Shown here piece by piece: positions 42,401-55,517 of a stretch of 64,000 nt of DNA (within the stretch, counting starts at the first letter, position 1; every line of letters starts with the position of its first letter). The stretch is from the NCBI GenBank assembly GCA_963966185.1, contig CAWZYM010000139.1, positions 760,001 through 824,000 of the forward strand, in the 5' to 3' direction. The notes below the pieces were generated by a model, which had not been told where the DNA came from, did not search any database, and saw only the letters and a list, made by a program, of their open reading frames with translations. This DNA is from Rhabditoides inermis. Its lineage: Eukaryota > Nematoda > Chromadorea > Rhabditida > Rhabditidae. The translations under genes were made by a program, and so were the position numbers.

Positions 42401-45400
42401 AAGAAACGGGAGGAGAGGCGATTGCGGCAGCAGAGCAGGGAGAAAGAGGAGAAGGAGAAGGTGGGCTGGAAGGGGGGAGTAGGGGGGGGGGGATTCCATC
42501 TGCTCTCAAGATCACTAGTTTCTCAATCGGAGTTGAATTCATCCATTTCTTGAGGTGTCATGACAGCCAGAAGGCATCACAGCACCATCACCAAACACTT
42601 GTCGTTGTTCAGATTCTCGCCCCAATTCCCGCACCAGTGAAACGTCCGTCGCCTCCCGCGGCCGCCTCTGCGGTGTCGACTTCGGTAGAGAACCCGATGT
42701 TCGTAGGAGGGGACATGGCGAGAGGAGGAGGAGAAGGAGGAGGAGGGCAGGAGACGCCGGTGCAGAGACAACAGCACACGCAACTGACTGCCGAGAATCC
42801 GCGGTGAGTGATACACACTAGTTCGTGGTTGGTGAATCTTTTCATTTCAGTTCTATCTTCCGGCAGCCGGCGACACCGGCACCTCTCCCATCTGCCCAGT
42901 CAGCCCAGTTAGCCCAGCCAGCCCAGCCAGCCCAGTCGGCCCAGTCAGCCCAGCCGGCGAGGCAGTCTGTGTTCTCGCGGAATGGCGGAGCAGCGACGTC
43001 AGCGAGTGCGAGTGCCGAGGTGGGTGAGGGGAAGTGGACAAGGGAAGTGAGATATTCACGAAACGCATTTATTCGGCCGACTGTCTGTAGGTAGAAACGT
43101 TGTCACTCAATATAAATGCCGGCATTTTTTTTTTAAATAGTTAGGACTCTGGATAAATTACTAATTATCATGTTTCATCGCTCTAAATGTTCTGCGGATG
43201 CGTATTTGTCACAATTTTTATGCGTGGGAGGAATCTGAGAGTTATACAATCGCTGAACCTCACTTTCATAAGCCAGTAATAGAGGATGATATTTGCAGTC
43301 GTTGAATCTGCGCGAGGAGCCAGTGATTCGGTCGTCTCGGCACTCTTCGCGTGAGAGTGGAAGAGGAGGAGGGAGGAGTTGGCAGAGCGAGAGAACCGAC
43401 CAGCCACCACCGCCCATCGTCGAGTCGTGGGGAGCGGCGCCCACAAAGCCCGGTTAGTGGTGAGCGATACGGATGCGTCGCTTTTTTCGTTACCGGTTAG
43501 AGGTGATGAAGTGGTTGAGGGCCAAGGCAGACCGTAGAGGAGTCGCTCCCCACGTCCATCATTCTCCCTGCCGGGGTGGTGAGATGTATGAAACATGGGT
43601 GCTGAGAAAGAAGCTGAATCTGTGGTGAATTGACAGTCGACAAGCGACTTGTCGGAGTAAAAAAAGTATTGATGCTTGATGGAAGCTTATATATTGTGTG
43701 TTCAGCTCCCCGCCCGCCGTCGCCGCCTCGCAAGGTGTGGCGCTCGTCCGGGTTCACCCAGCCGCCCTCTGATCGGCAGTCGTTCCGCGATCCGAATGGG
43801 GACAGGAGGCGGGGCTTCGGATCCGAGCCGCAGATGCCGGAGGATGCGAGGGGTGGCTTCGGACAGGCACAGCGAGGATACGACAGGAACGGGTTCGGAG
43901 GATCGGCAGCGTTCGGCACGGCGGTGAGTAGTGAAACGTGAAGGAGTGGGCACTGGGCACATTGGAAATGAGGAGATGACGAGAATTCAAATACCTTGGC
44001 CCTCCTAGGGTCCTAAAAGCCCCAAAAATTCGAAATTACGGTTTTGCTGTATTCCTGTATTTCAAAAAAGGGAATGTCGTACGCCCGTTTGCGATCAGCA
44101 GATGAGTGTCCTGTGGACAAGAAATGTGGACGATATGTTTATCTTGTGCTTTCAGCCCATCTCCCACTCTAGCCCACGGGACACTTTTGTGGACGTTGGT
44201 TTGGGATTCGGACAGAATCAGGGTCGGCAGCAGGGTGAGTGTGGTGAAATATTGCGTCATCGTTGAGTATTTGATATGCGAGAAAGCGCACTTTGAAATG
44301 GGCTATTCTCGGTTGATGGTCACACTCACGCGTATTGATCATTCTGATCATATCACTAGCAGTTGATTCGATGATCGGTGGGGCGTTGCGAAATATACGT
44401 GAAATGTGGATGCTATTGTAAGAACGGGGACGGGTGGGAGGGGCTTGAGATGAGTGATGAGTCAGATAGGTGCACTGAATGTGAGTAGGGACGAAGCAGA
44501 GTGTTTTGCGAAAATATTCGAAAGGTACACGCGAGACTCTCCGGAAGGGAGAAGAGTCCCCGCCTCGCCATCTCACTCTCTCTTGTCCGCGCACTCTTTC
44601 GCGCCTCTCTTTTCGCTTTGTTTCGAAAATGCCGCCGCACTTTCGCGCACCAGCGGGCACTGTGACAGTGTGGTGTCGGTAGTGTGAGAAGAGCTGTTCG
44701 CGTTGTTTTATCGTTGTCTGTGAACCGTGCAATCCACTTGTTTCAGACATGGCAGCCCCGGCGATGGTCTCTTCTCGTGGAAATGGATACGGTGACGGCG
44801 GAAGGAATGGTGAGCGAGATGACACGATGTTAAGAAGGGTTTTAAAATGTAAATCTAGACAATGTAGAGAGTGTGTACGAGTGGCGTTGAGAGTGGATGG
44901 GAGATGGGATGAGCTGTTTGCAGGCTCGGCCCCCCTCCTTCCCTCATCGTCTGTCTACTCGGACCGGATACAGGCACAGTACGACAATGCCACCGTGTAC
45001 AGCCAGCAGCCAGCCAGCGAGCGGGTCAGTCAATCACGGCCCTGGTTCTTTGTGTATTGTGTTGTGGATTGGTGATTGGTGGACGACGTGAGAGTGGCCG
45101 AATGCATCCACAATTATCTGCATCTTTGGCCTTTGAATATATTATGTTGTTGTCTCCCCAGCTTGTATGATGCAGTCTTTGAGGGCGTGGGTGTGGGCGA
45201 CGGCATGGCTCGGCTGCCGAGCGACTCGCAGCGCAGCTACGGACAGCACGGAGGGTTCGGCGGACACAACAGGTACACGGACGCACCACGGCATGTTCGA
45301 GTGTGACACGCTAGTCGTGGATTCAGGCTGGATGTGTTGTTGTTTGAGGGCGATGAGCGAGTACGGTGCGACGATGGAAGAGGAGGAAGGACAGGGACAG

Positions 45401-46993
45401 GCAAGGCCGCGCACGCAGCAATGGACTAGGTGGGTGGAGAGAGTGGGTGGAGAGAAGAGCGTACAAGGGCATGATGGAGGTGGTTGTTGGCATGTGTTGT
45501 GCAACTGATGGTGGGAAGCTGGGAAGGAATAGGACTGTACTCCTTCCCAAGGATTGTAGGTTGTAGGCGGACAAGGTTAATGGTGGAAGTTTGACACCGG
45601 TCGAGAAATACTTATTGTATTTGTTTTTTGGTTGATTGTATTGTGTGCGGGGTGAGACGGATTATTGTGAATATTGCGTGTTGCGTGGTTTTTGGTTTTA
45701 TGAAGTTGGCGATGGAAAATCAGTTGTGTGGGTAATGTAGTGGTAGGTGAAACGGATCGCTTGAACGTATATAGTATGTTTAAAACATCTGTTCAGCGTA
45801 TTAGTCTTTTTATCTCGTGTACGTTTATGTCAGGTTGGGTGAAACGTACCATTGCGAGAGGAATTGTCATTATAGATCTCCGGCGCCTCAATTCGGCGCG
45901 CACCGGGCAGAGAGTGAGTATGGAGGAGGAGGAGGGGAGAGGCAGCAGGGCCCGTCGAGGATGAGTGGGGGAGGACAGCCCGCGCCGCAGTTCGGAGCCG
46001 GCAGGTGAGGAGACTGGGAATGAGTGCGTTGTCGTTGGTTATGTTGAGTCTTGAGTTCCGCTGAATAGGTAACAAAAGAAAACCAACTTTGAAATTTTAA
46101 ATTACTCATTGTTGCAATGGTTGTTGTGAAGGTGAAAGATATTTTGAGGAGTTTATACATACACACTTGTGTGGTAATGGAAACATTTGCATTTCTCTGA
46201 TTGTTGACGTTTCCAGATCGCAGTCTCGCGGTGCACCCGCCACGCCCGTCCCCCAGTTCGGAGCCGGCAGGTCCAACCGGTGAGCGGAGGGGTTGTTGAT
46301 GTTGTTGTTTACAATGTGGTTTCAGGGGAGGATTTATTCTGAATGCAGAAAAGCCTCGAAGGTAAATTTGTAGATAATAGGCTAACGCTTCTGACTAAAG
46401 TGTTGTGGGTGTGGAAATGCAGTAATGTTATAGCTACAGTATGCTAGCTAATATCTGCCCTGTTTCAGGCGAGAAATGTGGACGCAGACCGACGAGGAGT
46501 ATCTGATTGAGATGATGTGCAGGGCAACAGCCGTGGAGAGTGGAGGACAGGGGGGAAGAGGTGAGAGGGGGGAAGGGCGAGAGACGGAGGGAAGAGAGAG
46601 AGAGAGAGAGAGAAGAGGAAAACTTGATTATTGTGGCAGGAGGCGCTCGTATGCGGTGTGACAGTCGGGCGGTGAGTTTCTATTCTTTTTCTTATTCGAA
46701 ATGTACGTTACAAGAAGTTTTTGATAATGGGAGATTGATTTGTGGGCAATAAGTGCAATTTTTTGATCGCAAACGTCTTTTGTGTCACCAAACTGTGTAT
46801 TTGGAATGAAATGTGATGCATAGCAATGTCCGGTTGATATATGCGATGCCTGTATGCAGGGTGATTTCGCGGGCGGCTCGGATCTGTCCGACTACGCGCA
46901 GGAGATTGTGGCGGCGATCGTGACGACGGTGCGCGCCCATCACAAGAGGTGCAAGAGGAGGGTGCAGGTGAGGGGAGAGAGGAGGGAGAGAGA

Positions 46994-47034
<41 letters not shown>

Positions 47035-47731
47035 GGAGGAGAGGAGGTGTAGGTGGAGAGAGGGGGAGGAGAGGAGTGATAAGACGGATGATGGAGGCGC
47101 TAGGCGGAGAACGAGAGAGATCGAAGACAATTGATGGAAACGAACTTCTCGCGTGGTAGTGGTGGGTGTGTGAAGCGTATGATTTGCGATGACAGTGTTG
47201 GTAAAGTGAAATTGAATGATTGACGATATGATGTAGTCGGTTGTATACTGTGGCAGTGAAACACAAGTCTCGCGGCCAATCAAATTTGTGCATTTCATGA
47301 TCATGTATTGTTGACGAGTCTAACCGTCGATTTCTAGTGGAGAAGTGAAATAGTTCTATTTTTTCAGCTCGAGGCTCTTCCGTCTATTCTATGCGCCATC
47401 TTCGGAGAGCTCATCCAGTTTGTCGACGTATTTGGATGCGAAATGCGAGAGGTGAGTGGGGGCGGGGCTAAGGGAGGCGTGGCTTTTGAGTAGCTCGTGC
47501 AGCTGTGTGAGGTAGTTTTAGATGATATTAATGATGTATTTTGTTTCAGGTGATTGAACGCCACTGTGTCGAACACATTGACATCATCGACGACCACTTT
47601 GACAACTCGGTCGGTCGTATTGATTGATTGATTTTTTTTTTCGAGTTTTATTGATTTTTCGAGTTTTATTGATGTCGTTATAACACCTAGATGATTTTCA
47701 GAGTCAGCTGCGTTACAAGGGAATGCAGTGA
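36316..47731 (+). CDS. LOTUS-cluster paralogue 1: N-terminal module, FG/RGG-rich middle, C-terminal LOTUS-like domain
   Basis: About 39 short exons follow each other in phase from MMARDDADN (36316) to a stop at 47731. The N-terminal part is acidic (to about 38580). A conserved module shared with paralogue 4 spans 38694-41089; landmarks are RRIEMDRVV, LIPENRKRHMR, LIGRSSIKL and MWRDVFEFV. The middle (41150-46560) is disordered: acidic EEEE tracts, coiled-coil-like EREKEEKEK, (AQS/AQP) repeats (42895-42960), FGSEP/GGFGQ/GFGG motifs and three PQFGAGR-type repeats. The end (46860-47731) is LOTUS/OST-HTH-like: EIVAAIVTTVRAHH, LEALPSILCAIFG, VFGCEMREVIERHC. LOTUS domains (Oskar, TDRD5/7, nematode MIP proteins) bind Vasa-type helicases or G4 RNA, so a germ-granule role is plausible but inferred. 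Some internal exons could be wrong, and the first ATG is uncertain. Confidence 0.6.
39296..39424 (+). repeat. (GA)n microsatellite in an intron
   Basis: Interrupted GAGA/GGGA/GGAA tract inside an intron of paralogue 1, directly after a GTGGGTGTG donor. Confidence 0.9.
40045..40252 (+). repeat. (GGGA)n/(GGAA)n microsatellite
   Basis: About 200 bp of pure purine tetranucleotides, the longest simple repeat in the window, inside an intron of paralogue 1. The sense strand is purine and could form H-DNA. Confidence 0.92.
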
Positions 47732-48162
47732 GCTCCAAGGCGTGAATGTCCCCAGAGAAATAGAGAGAGTACCATTATCATACTTATTGGATCGAATTAT
47801 CGATCCCTTTATCTGTGTAGTGTGGTTATGATCACAACTTATTTATTTGTACCTAGATGAGCTTTGCGTGGCATGTTTCGATCCGTTGTAACGGGGTCAC
47901 AACATGTTGCTTCCGGCCGTCTCATTTGTCTAGCCCACAATTGTTTTCGATCATTGTGATTATTTGGTAATCAGAATTACTTGTTGTTTATGGTTTGATA
48001 AAATATGTTTCCCCGCTTTATACAATGTTTGTGTTTGAATATGGTCGATGCCCATGCGAGTATCTGGAGATGGAGGGTTGGATTATTGAAGTATCGATTG
48101 ATTATTATGTTAAAATACATTCTTTATAATTTACTTTATCACTGATTATTTGATTGTATAGG
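47732..48162. other. Spacer between LOTUS-cluster paralogues 1 and 2
   Basis: 431 bp. AATCAGAATTACTTG and GATAAAAT sequences are typical of a 3' UTR. The downstream gene starts right after TTGTATAG|G, so a trans-splice acceptor is possible. No gene seen. Confidence 0.5.
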
Positions 48163-49307
48163 ATGGCTGGCGGCTGGGAGGAGGAGTGGAAGGAGGAGGA
48201 GGAGCAATGGGATGACGGTAGGACGTTTCTTGAAAGGGAGTTGCTGACAGGTGTGTCTAGGAGAGGAGGATAGTGCGTGGGACGGGGAGAGGAAGGAGGA
48301 GACGGGGGAGGAGGAGGAGGAGAACGATTCCGGCGTCGACGAGTCGGACGAGGAGAGTGAGGTGAAGGATGTGTGTTGATTTTGAAGATATGTGAGTCAG
48401 TTTGTATGAAATATGGTTGAGGCGAGTTCTATTTTGAATGATATGAAGTCGTATATGAAGTATGTATATATATATATTAGAAAAGATGCCGCGCCGCGTG
48501 CCTAACTGTGCGCATGATCGAAAGCAAACTAGCAGGGTATGATCATGACCATAATGCTATGATGTTGAGGGGAGCTACTTCTCTCCCGTGTCGTCGGACA
48601 GTGACACGAAGTCTGTCAGGGAGTACAACCAGCGGGTGAAGGAAGGACAGCGGAGGCGACAGGACCAGACGAGGCGGCTGGCAGAGACGAAGAGGGACAG
48701 GAGGAGAGAAATGAGGAAGATCAATGGGTATTGGGCGCATGCGTTTTTCAGAAGGAAAAGGCGAGGCGCGACAGCGGATTCAGCGAGGCGCTGAGTGATT
48801 CCTCTCCTGGTCAGAAGAGTGGGAGGAGGAGGAGCGGACAGCCGATGGAGCAGAGGGAGCAGAGAAACGAGATGAATGTGAACAGGAGGAGGAGGAGGCG
48901 CTACCCGGTGGAGAAGTCGGCGGAGCAGCAGAAGAAGGAGCAGGAGGAGCGGGAGCAGTGGGAGGAGAGGGATGCGGTCGTCGCGGCGATCATTCAAGTG
49001 TTGAAGAGAGAGTGGATGGAGAGCGGGAGGCGGGTGTCGGTGAGCCCCTTTTTCTCCCCTCCCCCTCTCTTTCTCTCTCTCGCTCTCTCGCTCTCTCCTC
49101 TCTTCAGCTGGGCCGTCTGCCCGTCCTTCTGGGCAGGTAGGTACCTGGGCAGGGAGATCAGCTTCAAGCGAGTATTCGGCATGCCGCTGGTTCAGGTGAG
49201 TCGGCTTCTCTTTCAAGTGTTGTGATGTGTTCCAGGTGATTGAGCGCTGTCCGCTGTTGCTTCCCGTGGGTCAAAGCGATTTCGGGGCATCACGGTTCTG
49301 TGAGTGA
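48163..49307 (+). CDS. LOTUS-cluster paralogue 2 (short)
   Basis: Starts MAGGWEEEWKEEEEQW (48163-48217), then an acidic exon (48248-48360) ending DESDEESE. Next is an exon with YFSPVSSDSDTKSVREYNQR, and a charged region KEKARRDSGFSEALSD..REQWEERDA. The LOTUS-like end is split over exons as in the other paralogues: VVAAIIQVLKREWMES, LGRLPVLLG, RYLGREISFKRVFGMPLVQ, VIERCPLLLPVGQ, stop at 49307. The splice between the YNQR exon and KEKARR (48752) is uncertain: either an intron of about 110 bp or a disrupted frame near 48720. It lacks the N-terminal module of paralogues 1 and 4. Confidence 0.52.
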
Positions 49308-49430
49308 GTTTTGACTCGTGCAAATGCGATGTACCTTTTCAAATGCAGTTGTTTTCTCACGATGTTGTTGTTTATTGTTTTGTTATTCTCTCCATTCTAT
49401 TGATCAGCTGCTAAAGGAGAGTGTTGATCG

Positions 49431-49468
<38 letters not shown>

Positions 49469-49779
49469 CTCCCCTCCTTTTCACTAGTTTGACAAGTGTT
49501 CATGTTGTTGTATTTGTTTATGTAGTTGCTAGCAGAAGCTTTATTTGTATTGTTCTTGTTATGTTTCACATTGTACTAATTTCACTTTGCCTCGAGAAGA
49601 TTGATCTCACCTCATTTTGTTACGTTGATCTGAGTTCTGAGTTTATGCAACAATTTGAGATAAATCCCTTGTATGATTTGTGGTGCAATGCTTGCTTTGT
49701 CGTGTGTGGTTCGTGTCCACAAGTGCTTTATCTGAATGTTATCTGTTTGCAACATTATCGATCGTTATTGATTGTATAG
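49308..49779. other. Spacer between paralogues 2 and 3
   Basis: Contains a (CT)n tract (49434-49467) and T-rich sequence. The next gene starts just after ATTGTATAG, the same arrangement as at 48162. Confidence 0.5.
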
Positions 49780-49788
49780 ATGCGGCTC

Positions 49789-51148
49789 ATGGCTGGCAGC
49801 TGGCAAGGGGAGCGGGAGGAGGGGGAGTGGGGTGAGTGCGTGAGTGCATGTGATGTTGGGGGGGGGTGTCTCTGTGTATGTGACGTTTCCGTGTTTAGGC
49901 GATTCTGGCGACCATTTGTCTTTGTATGGCAGTGAGAGGACGGCAGGCGAGAGGCAGACACGGGAGACGTGGCACGACGACGCCGACTCGCTCGTCAGCG
50001 ATGATGTCAGTCAGGTTTTCAAGTATTCTATTTCTCCTGAATTGACCGAAGTTTTCCTCTACGTCTTTTGCGCGTCCTGGTGATGAAACACAGTCGGCAT
50101 GACGAAGTGGACCAACATTCTAACCGAATGACAATGAAGACAAAAGCCAATGGGTGCTGCGTGAGAAGCGTGTGGCAAGCGCTATGCTATTGCAACTGTC
50201 AACTGTCAACTCGTTGGAGGCTACTATTGCTAATCGACATACTGTCACTTATGTTGTCATTTCACCTTTACTTCGTACTGTAGCAAAATAAATAAAACAA
50301 TGTCGGGGAAGCTTGTGAAGTCGGACTATGACGGACAATGTGTTGTTCAGGTCGGCTACACGTCTCCAGTCTTCTCTGACAGTGACTCTCCATCGGACAG
50401 GGAATACAAGGAGAGACTGCGGAAGAGAGAGAGACACCGGGTGGACAGGGTCAATGGGGACAAGGTGGGTGGGAGGTGGGCAGAATATAAATAGTTCTTA
50501 TTTGTAACGGAATGGTAGTATATGTTACAGGCGGCGCGCCGTCGTCTCAAGGAGCAGCAGAAGATGCGGCGAGAGAGCGGCGTGTTTGAGGAGAAGGAGA
50601 AGGAGCAGGAGCAGGGAAGGCAGAGGAGAAGAAAGGGAGGACGGGGCTATGTCAAGGAGCACAGGCGTCCGGTGGAGAGGGAGCAGCGCATTGTGGTTGG
50701 AGCAGGGTGGAGGGAGCAGGAGCAGCAGGGACAGAGTGCGTGGACGGACGCGGACAGGGCTGCCCTCGTCGCGGCGATCGTCTCCCTCGTTCGCCGCGAG
50801 AACACACTGCCCGTGGGTGATTCGTGAATCGTCTTCTTTCTTGGGGTTTTGGGAGATGTTTATTTCTGGCGGTTGTGACCTTGAGGGGTGGCATTTTCCA
50901 TTCAATATAAACAACAGGCGTCCCAATAAAAGTCGTTGAAGAGCTAATTTATTTTTATTGTGGGCTGATCGGGTGAATGTATGCTTTAGGCTATTGACAT
51001 TTTGGATAGTTGTAGTGGAATAATATTAGCGTTCATTTTGATCAGTAGTGTTCAGCTGGGCCGTGTTCCGAGTCTGTTGCGAGACCACTTCCGGACAGAC
51101 ATCTCCGCCGTCCAGATATTCGGATACTCTCTCAAAGAGGTGAGTCTG

Positions 51149-51199
<51 letters not shown>

Positions 51200-51271
51200 A
51201 CCTTGTTATAGGTGATCCAGCGCCACTGCTTTCGCCAGATTCGCATTATGGAAGGAACGTTTCCCGGATCG
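49789..51271 (+). CDS. LOTUS-cluster paralogue 3 (short, 3' end unresolved)
   Basis: Start codon at 49789 (MAGSWQGEREEGEW, matching paralogue 2) or 49780. Following exons encode GDSGDHLSLYGSERT..SLVSDDVSQ, then VGYTSPVFSDSDSPSDREYK (from 50351), then AARRRLKEQQKMRRE and a charged region. The LOTUS-like end is AALVAAIVSLVRRENTLP (to about 50813), LGRVPSLLRDHFRTDISAVQIFGYSLKE (51056-51139) and VIQRHCFRQIRIMEGTFPGS (51212-51271), then a GTGAGT donor. The expected last small exon (LRYK-type in paralogues 1 and 4) is not found, so the terminus is open. Function is unknown beyond the domain. Confidence 0.5.
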
Positions 51272-52000
51272 GTGAGTCGTCTGCTGTGTTTATTCTTTCA
51301 TTTGTGTACTTTAGTGTGTTCTGATGTATTCCGGCGGATGAGCCACCGGAAACGTTTTCGGTGCTGTATATTCGTACTGTTTACATTTGTTGATACTCAA
51401 AGTTTTACAGATAAGTGTTTTACGTGTTATTATTGCTTCTCATACGATACTTTTCACAGTTTTTTATGGTTCAATGTAGTCTCAATTATATCTTTTCTTA
51501 TGAAGTTGTTACGTTTTGATTCTATTAACTGATTCATGTAATGATTTTGGAAGATAAATGGATGTTTTGATTTGTTTATTTTGATTGTGTTCAAGGGCTG
51601 TGGTTTGCGTCTATACCTGAAATATCTGGATTTATTAAAGTACTCTCCGTCTCCGTATTTGATATGCGTACATGACATCTGTCCTCCATTGTTCTTGCTC
51701 CCATCTTGTTTTCGCAACGCTATCCCCCGTATCCTGGTTACTGTATTGATCCGTTCACGCATCTCATTTATGCAACTGTTATTTTAAGACAGCTTCCCCC
51801 CTTTTTGCGAAATCTCGTTCGCATATCATCTCGAGGCGTGGATATTGAGCAATTGTCACCTTTGTGAAGAATCCAAAACACGGTGAACCCCTCTGTCCAC
51901 CGAGTTGTGTCTTATTGTGTATTGCGTCATTCACATGCTTCATTTATTCCGAATTGATTGATGCGTATGTGGTTCTCTTTGATTCCATTCAGGGCTCGCT
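51272..52000. other. 3' region of paralogue 3 and spacer
   Basis: T-rich sequence. A small terminal exon of paralogue 3 is expected here but was not identified. No other gene seen. Confidence 0.4.
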
Positions 52001-52456
52001 ATGGCGACTCCATTTGGCTACCATCAGATGAGTGCAGAGGAGAGGGAGTATGAGGTGTGTCCACTGCTTTCTTCTTGTCAATCGCTCATTTATTCGAATA
52101 TGTGGTTGTTTTACCTGAAAAGTGAAGACAGACCGTAAGAATGATATAGGGAGGGAGGGAGGAGAAAGAGAGAGAGAGAGAGAGAGAGGAGGAGGAGGAG
52201 GGAGAGGATGGAGAAAAAATATTTAGTCTCCGACATTTCAGATGAAGTGTCTCTACTTTGACCCTTACAAGGAGGATGAGGAGAAACATGTGCGTTAGTT
52301 TTGTTTGTTTAAACAAAAATGAAGCATATAAACTTTTTAAATTATATTTTGTGTATTCATCCGTTCGGCTCATGTTTCGTTTTAGTTGATCTCCTCTGAG
52401 AATGCGGATGTGCGGAGGCGAGAGATAGACCGACTAATAGGGGCGAATGCGGTGCG

Positions 52457-52495
<39 letters not shown>

Positions 52496-55440
52496 CCCCG
52501 TCCTTACAGATGTGTGAGGTGGACGAGAACGGTGACACGACCCTCGAGCGGTTAACCAGGAACTTTGAGTGAGTGACTATTCCGTTCATCTCTCTGACAC
52601 TTGGAGGTAACATAACCTGGTTGAGAGGACGAGGGAAGAATAATAAGTTGTGTTTCTAGGCTGAACACTGCTCACGCCCTGGGCACTCTGATGTACAAGT
52701 GTTGCGGGTCGAGGATCGGCAAGTGCACGGACAAGGGACGGCCGGTAGTCACTGCCAGGATGTTCGAGGAGGTGCGTGGGAGGGGGGGGGGGAACGATTG
52801 GAAGAAGAGAGATGTTCGAGGAGGTGCGTGGGAGGGGAGGGGGGGGGAACGATTGGAAGAAGAGAGATGTTCGAGGAGGTGCGTGGGAGGGGAGGGGGGG
52901 GGAACGATTGGAAGAAGAGAGATGTTCGAGGAGGTGCGTGGGAGGGGGGGGGAACGATTGGAAGAAGAGAGATGTTCGAGGAGGTGCGTGGGAGGGGAGG
53001 GGGGGGGGAACGATTGGAAGAAGAGAGATGTTCGAGGAGGTGCGTGGGAGGGGAGGGGGGGGAACGATTGGAAGAAGAGAGATGTTCGAGGAGGTGCGTG
53101 GGAGGGGAGGGGGGGGGGAACGATTGGAAGAAGAGAGATGTTCGAGAAGGTGCGTGGGAGGGGAGGGGGGAACGATTGGAAGAAGAGAGATGTTCGAGGA
53201 GGTGCGTGGGAGGGGAGGGGGGGGAACGATTGGAAGAAGAGAGATGTTCGAGGAGGTGCGTGGGAGGGGAGGGGGGGAACGATTGGAAGAAGAGAGATGT
53301 TCGAGGAGGTCAGTGGACTGATGAGAGAGAGAGAGAGAGAGAGAGAGGATGAGAGAGAGAGAGGGTGCAGACGAGGATGACAGTTGTCCATTTATAGGTA
53401 TGGGTTGCATTCACTACACCGATTTTTTACTTGTCTGAATCAAGGCGGGAATAGACACATTATCGGTGCAGTGTTGAGTTTGTTATAAACGTGTCATGTA
53501 GCGGATACTTCACAGAACAAGCCATGAATAGAAACGACGAGTGTGAATGCTTTTTTTTATCTGCCTGTTCCATAAACATTATTCACAAAACACACAGTCA
53601 AACGTAACGAGCGTTTATTTAAGAAGTGGAAGTGATCACATACACATAAATCACCACACATGTGCCCAAATTCTACTGTACTCGTTGTTCTAAGTGAGTT
53701 TCCAATATCGTTGAGACGGAGAGAAGACGAAGAGAAGAGTCAGATCTCGAGCCTCATATCACCCGCGCGGTGCGGCTCACTCCTGCAAAGGAGTACTGTA
53801 GGTGCTGGGGTTACGGTAGTCTACCGTACCTGTAGGTTCCGTTGATGATGGCGAGCTGAACGAGCTGCTTTCTCTTGTGCTCGTCGTTGGTGGGAGTGAG
53901 CAGCGCCTTGACAGAGTTGACTCCCGCCGCCAGCTTCGCCTCGCACCTAGGTATACGGTAAGATAAATGCGGATACGGTATTCTACCGTATACCTGGAGC
54001 GGACAGCGTCGCTGGCAGAAACGAGCACGTGAAGAGGCTCGGAGAGGTGCTCCCAGCCGGGCTGCGAGCGAAGACGCTGCTCCCTGCGCGTGTCCTAGGA
54101 TACGGTAGGTACGACGACTACGGTAGTCTACCGTATACCTTGACGGATCCCTCGCCGCGCACGAGAATGTGACAGCCAGTGTCCGCCTCGAGCTGCTTCA
54201 CCGAGATTCCACGGGGACCGAGGATACGTCCAATAAAGTTGCACCTGGTTACTGTGAATACTTTAGCTGCACTATGTCGTACTTGGGATAATAGGGAATG
54301 GGAATCTTCTCCTGAAGTGTGATAGCATCGTCGACCGGATCGGTGGGGGCGGGCTCTTCGAGGGCGTGGCTTGCGATGTGGGCGGAGCTCCCAGCACCCC
54401 GCTGGTTAGAGTACACCATCTTCCACACCCGATCGATCTCGGCAGTGAGCAGGATGGGCGCGTGTCTGGAGAAACATATTGTTCTTTGATCGACATCGAT
54501 CGATAGCACCTGAGCAGGTTGGGTTCCTTGATCTGCAGCGTGTTGAGGTGGCGCATCTCCTGCACCAGCTCGTCCAGGTATCTGGAAGATGGGATTATCG
54601 ATCGATAATGAACATGTGGTAGATCAGTGGGTGTACCTTGCGACGTCGTCCCCGGAATCGCCGTGGCAGCGTGGCTCGTGGTGGTCGACGAGCAAGCTGG
54701 AGAGGGAGAGTCAGGGAGGGAGGGAGGGAGAGGAGAGAGACGGTGGAGACTCTGCGCACCCGTTCGGATCGTGCAGGCTGTGGAGGTCGGGCATCGCTGA
54801 CGAATGGCGTAGAAATGCGCCGCCCCCACTCGCTCCGCCCCTTTTATGCGGCCCCGCCCGGGGAATGATGTCTGGTGACGGTTGCTGCGAGGGAAATGGG
54901 GATGTAAAGTTGACAAACAGATTTGTGGAGAAAATTTAGAAAAATTGGGAATGGAAATGAGTTGGGGTACGTGTGAATCGGAATCGTACATATCTGTCAG
55001 CAAAGGCGGTGACGCACGGGAAGAACACGAATAAGACATGGCATGTAGTCGGCTGCTCTCGTTTCAGACGTTCCTGCCCTCTCCTCTGAGCCGTGGAGTG
55101 TGTCGGGATGGGACGACGTACAGGGCAGTGGGGGCCGAGGACTGCCGACTGTGGACCGCCATGCGAGAGGCAAAGAGGAGGGAGGCGAGCAGGTGGGCAC
55201 GAGAGCAAGAGCAAGAGGGATACGGCTCAACTAGTTTCGTCGTGTATAGAGGCGTTATGATTTAGGGATGTGTGGTGCATACAATGTGTTGGGTAGTAGG
55301 AATTGCATTAGTTTTTTTTCGGTGTGTTCATGAGTTGTAGCTTATTTGTACGAACTTTTGTTTTAGAAACGCCGCCGCGGCTCGGAGAAAGGCTTGCGCC
55401 CAGCTGGAGCCAGAAAACAGGCGGAGGCATATGAGGGTGG

Positions 55441-55517
<77 letters not shown>

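Noticed and set aside
52586..53410. Long minus- and plus-strand ORFs (up to 274 codons) over the minisatellite
   Set aside because: The frames only follow the 57-bp repeat and (GA)n tracts. The same repeat is open in several frames at once.
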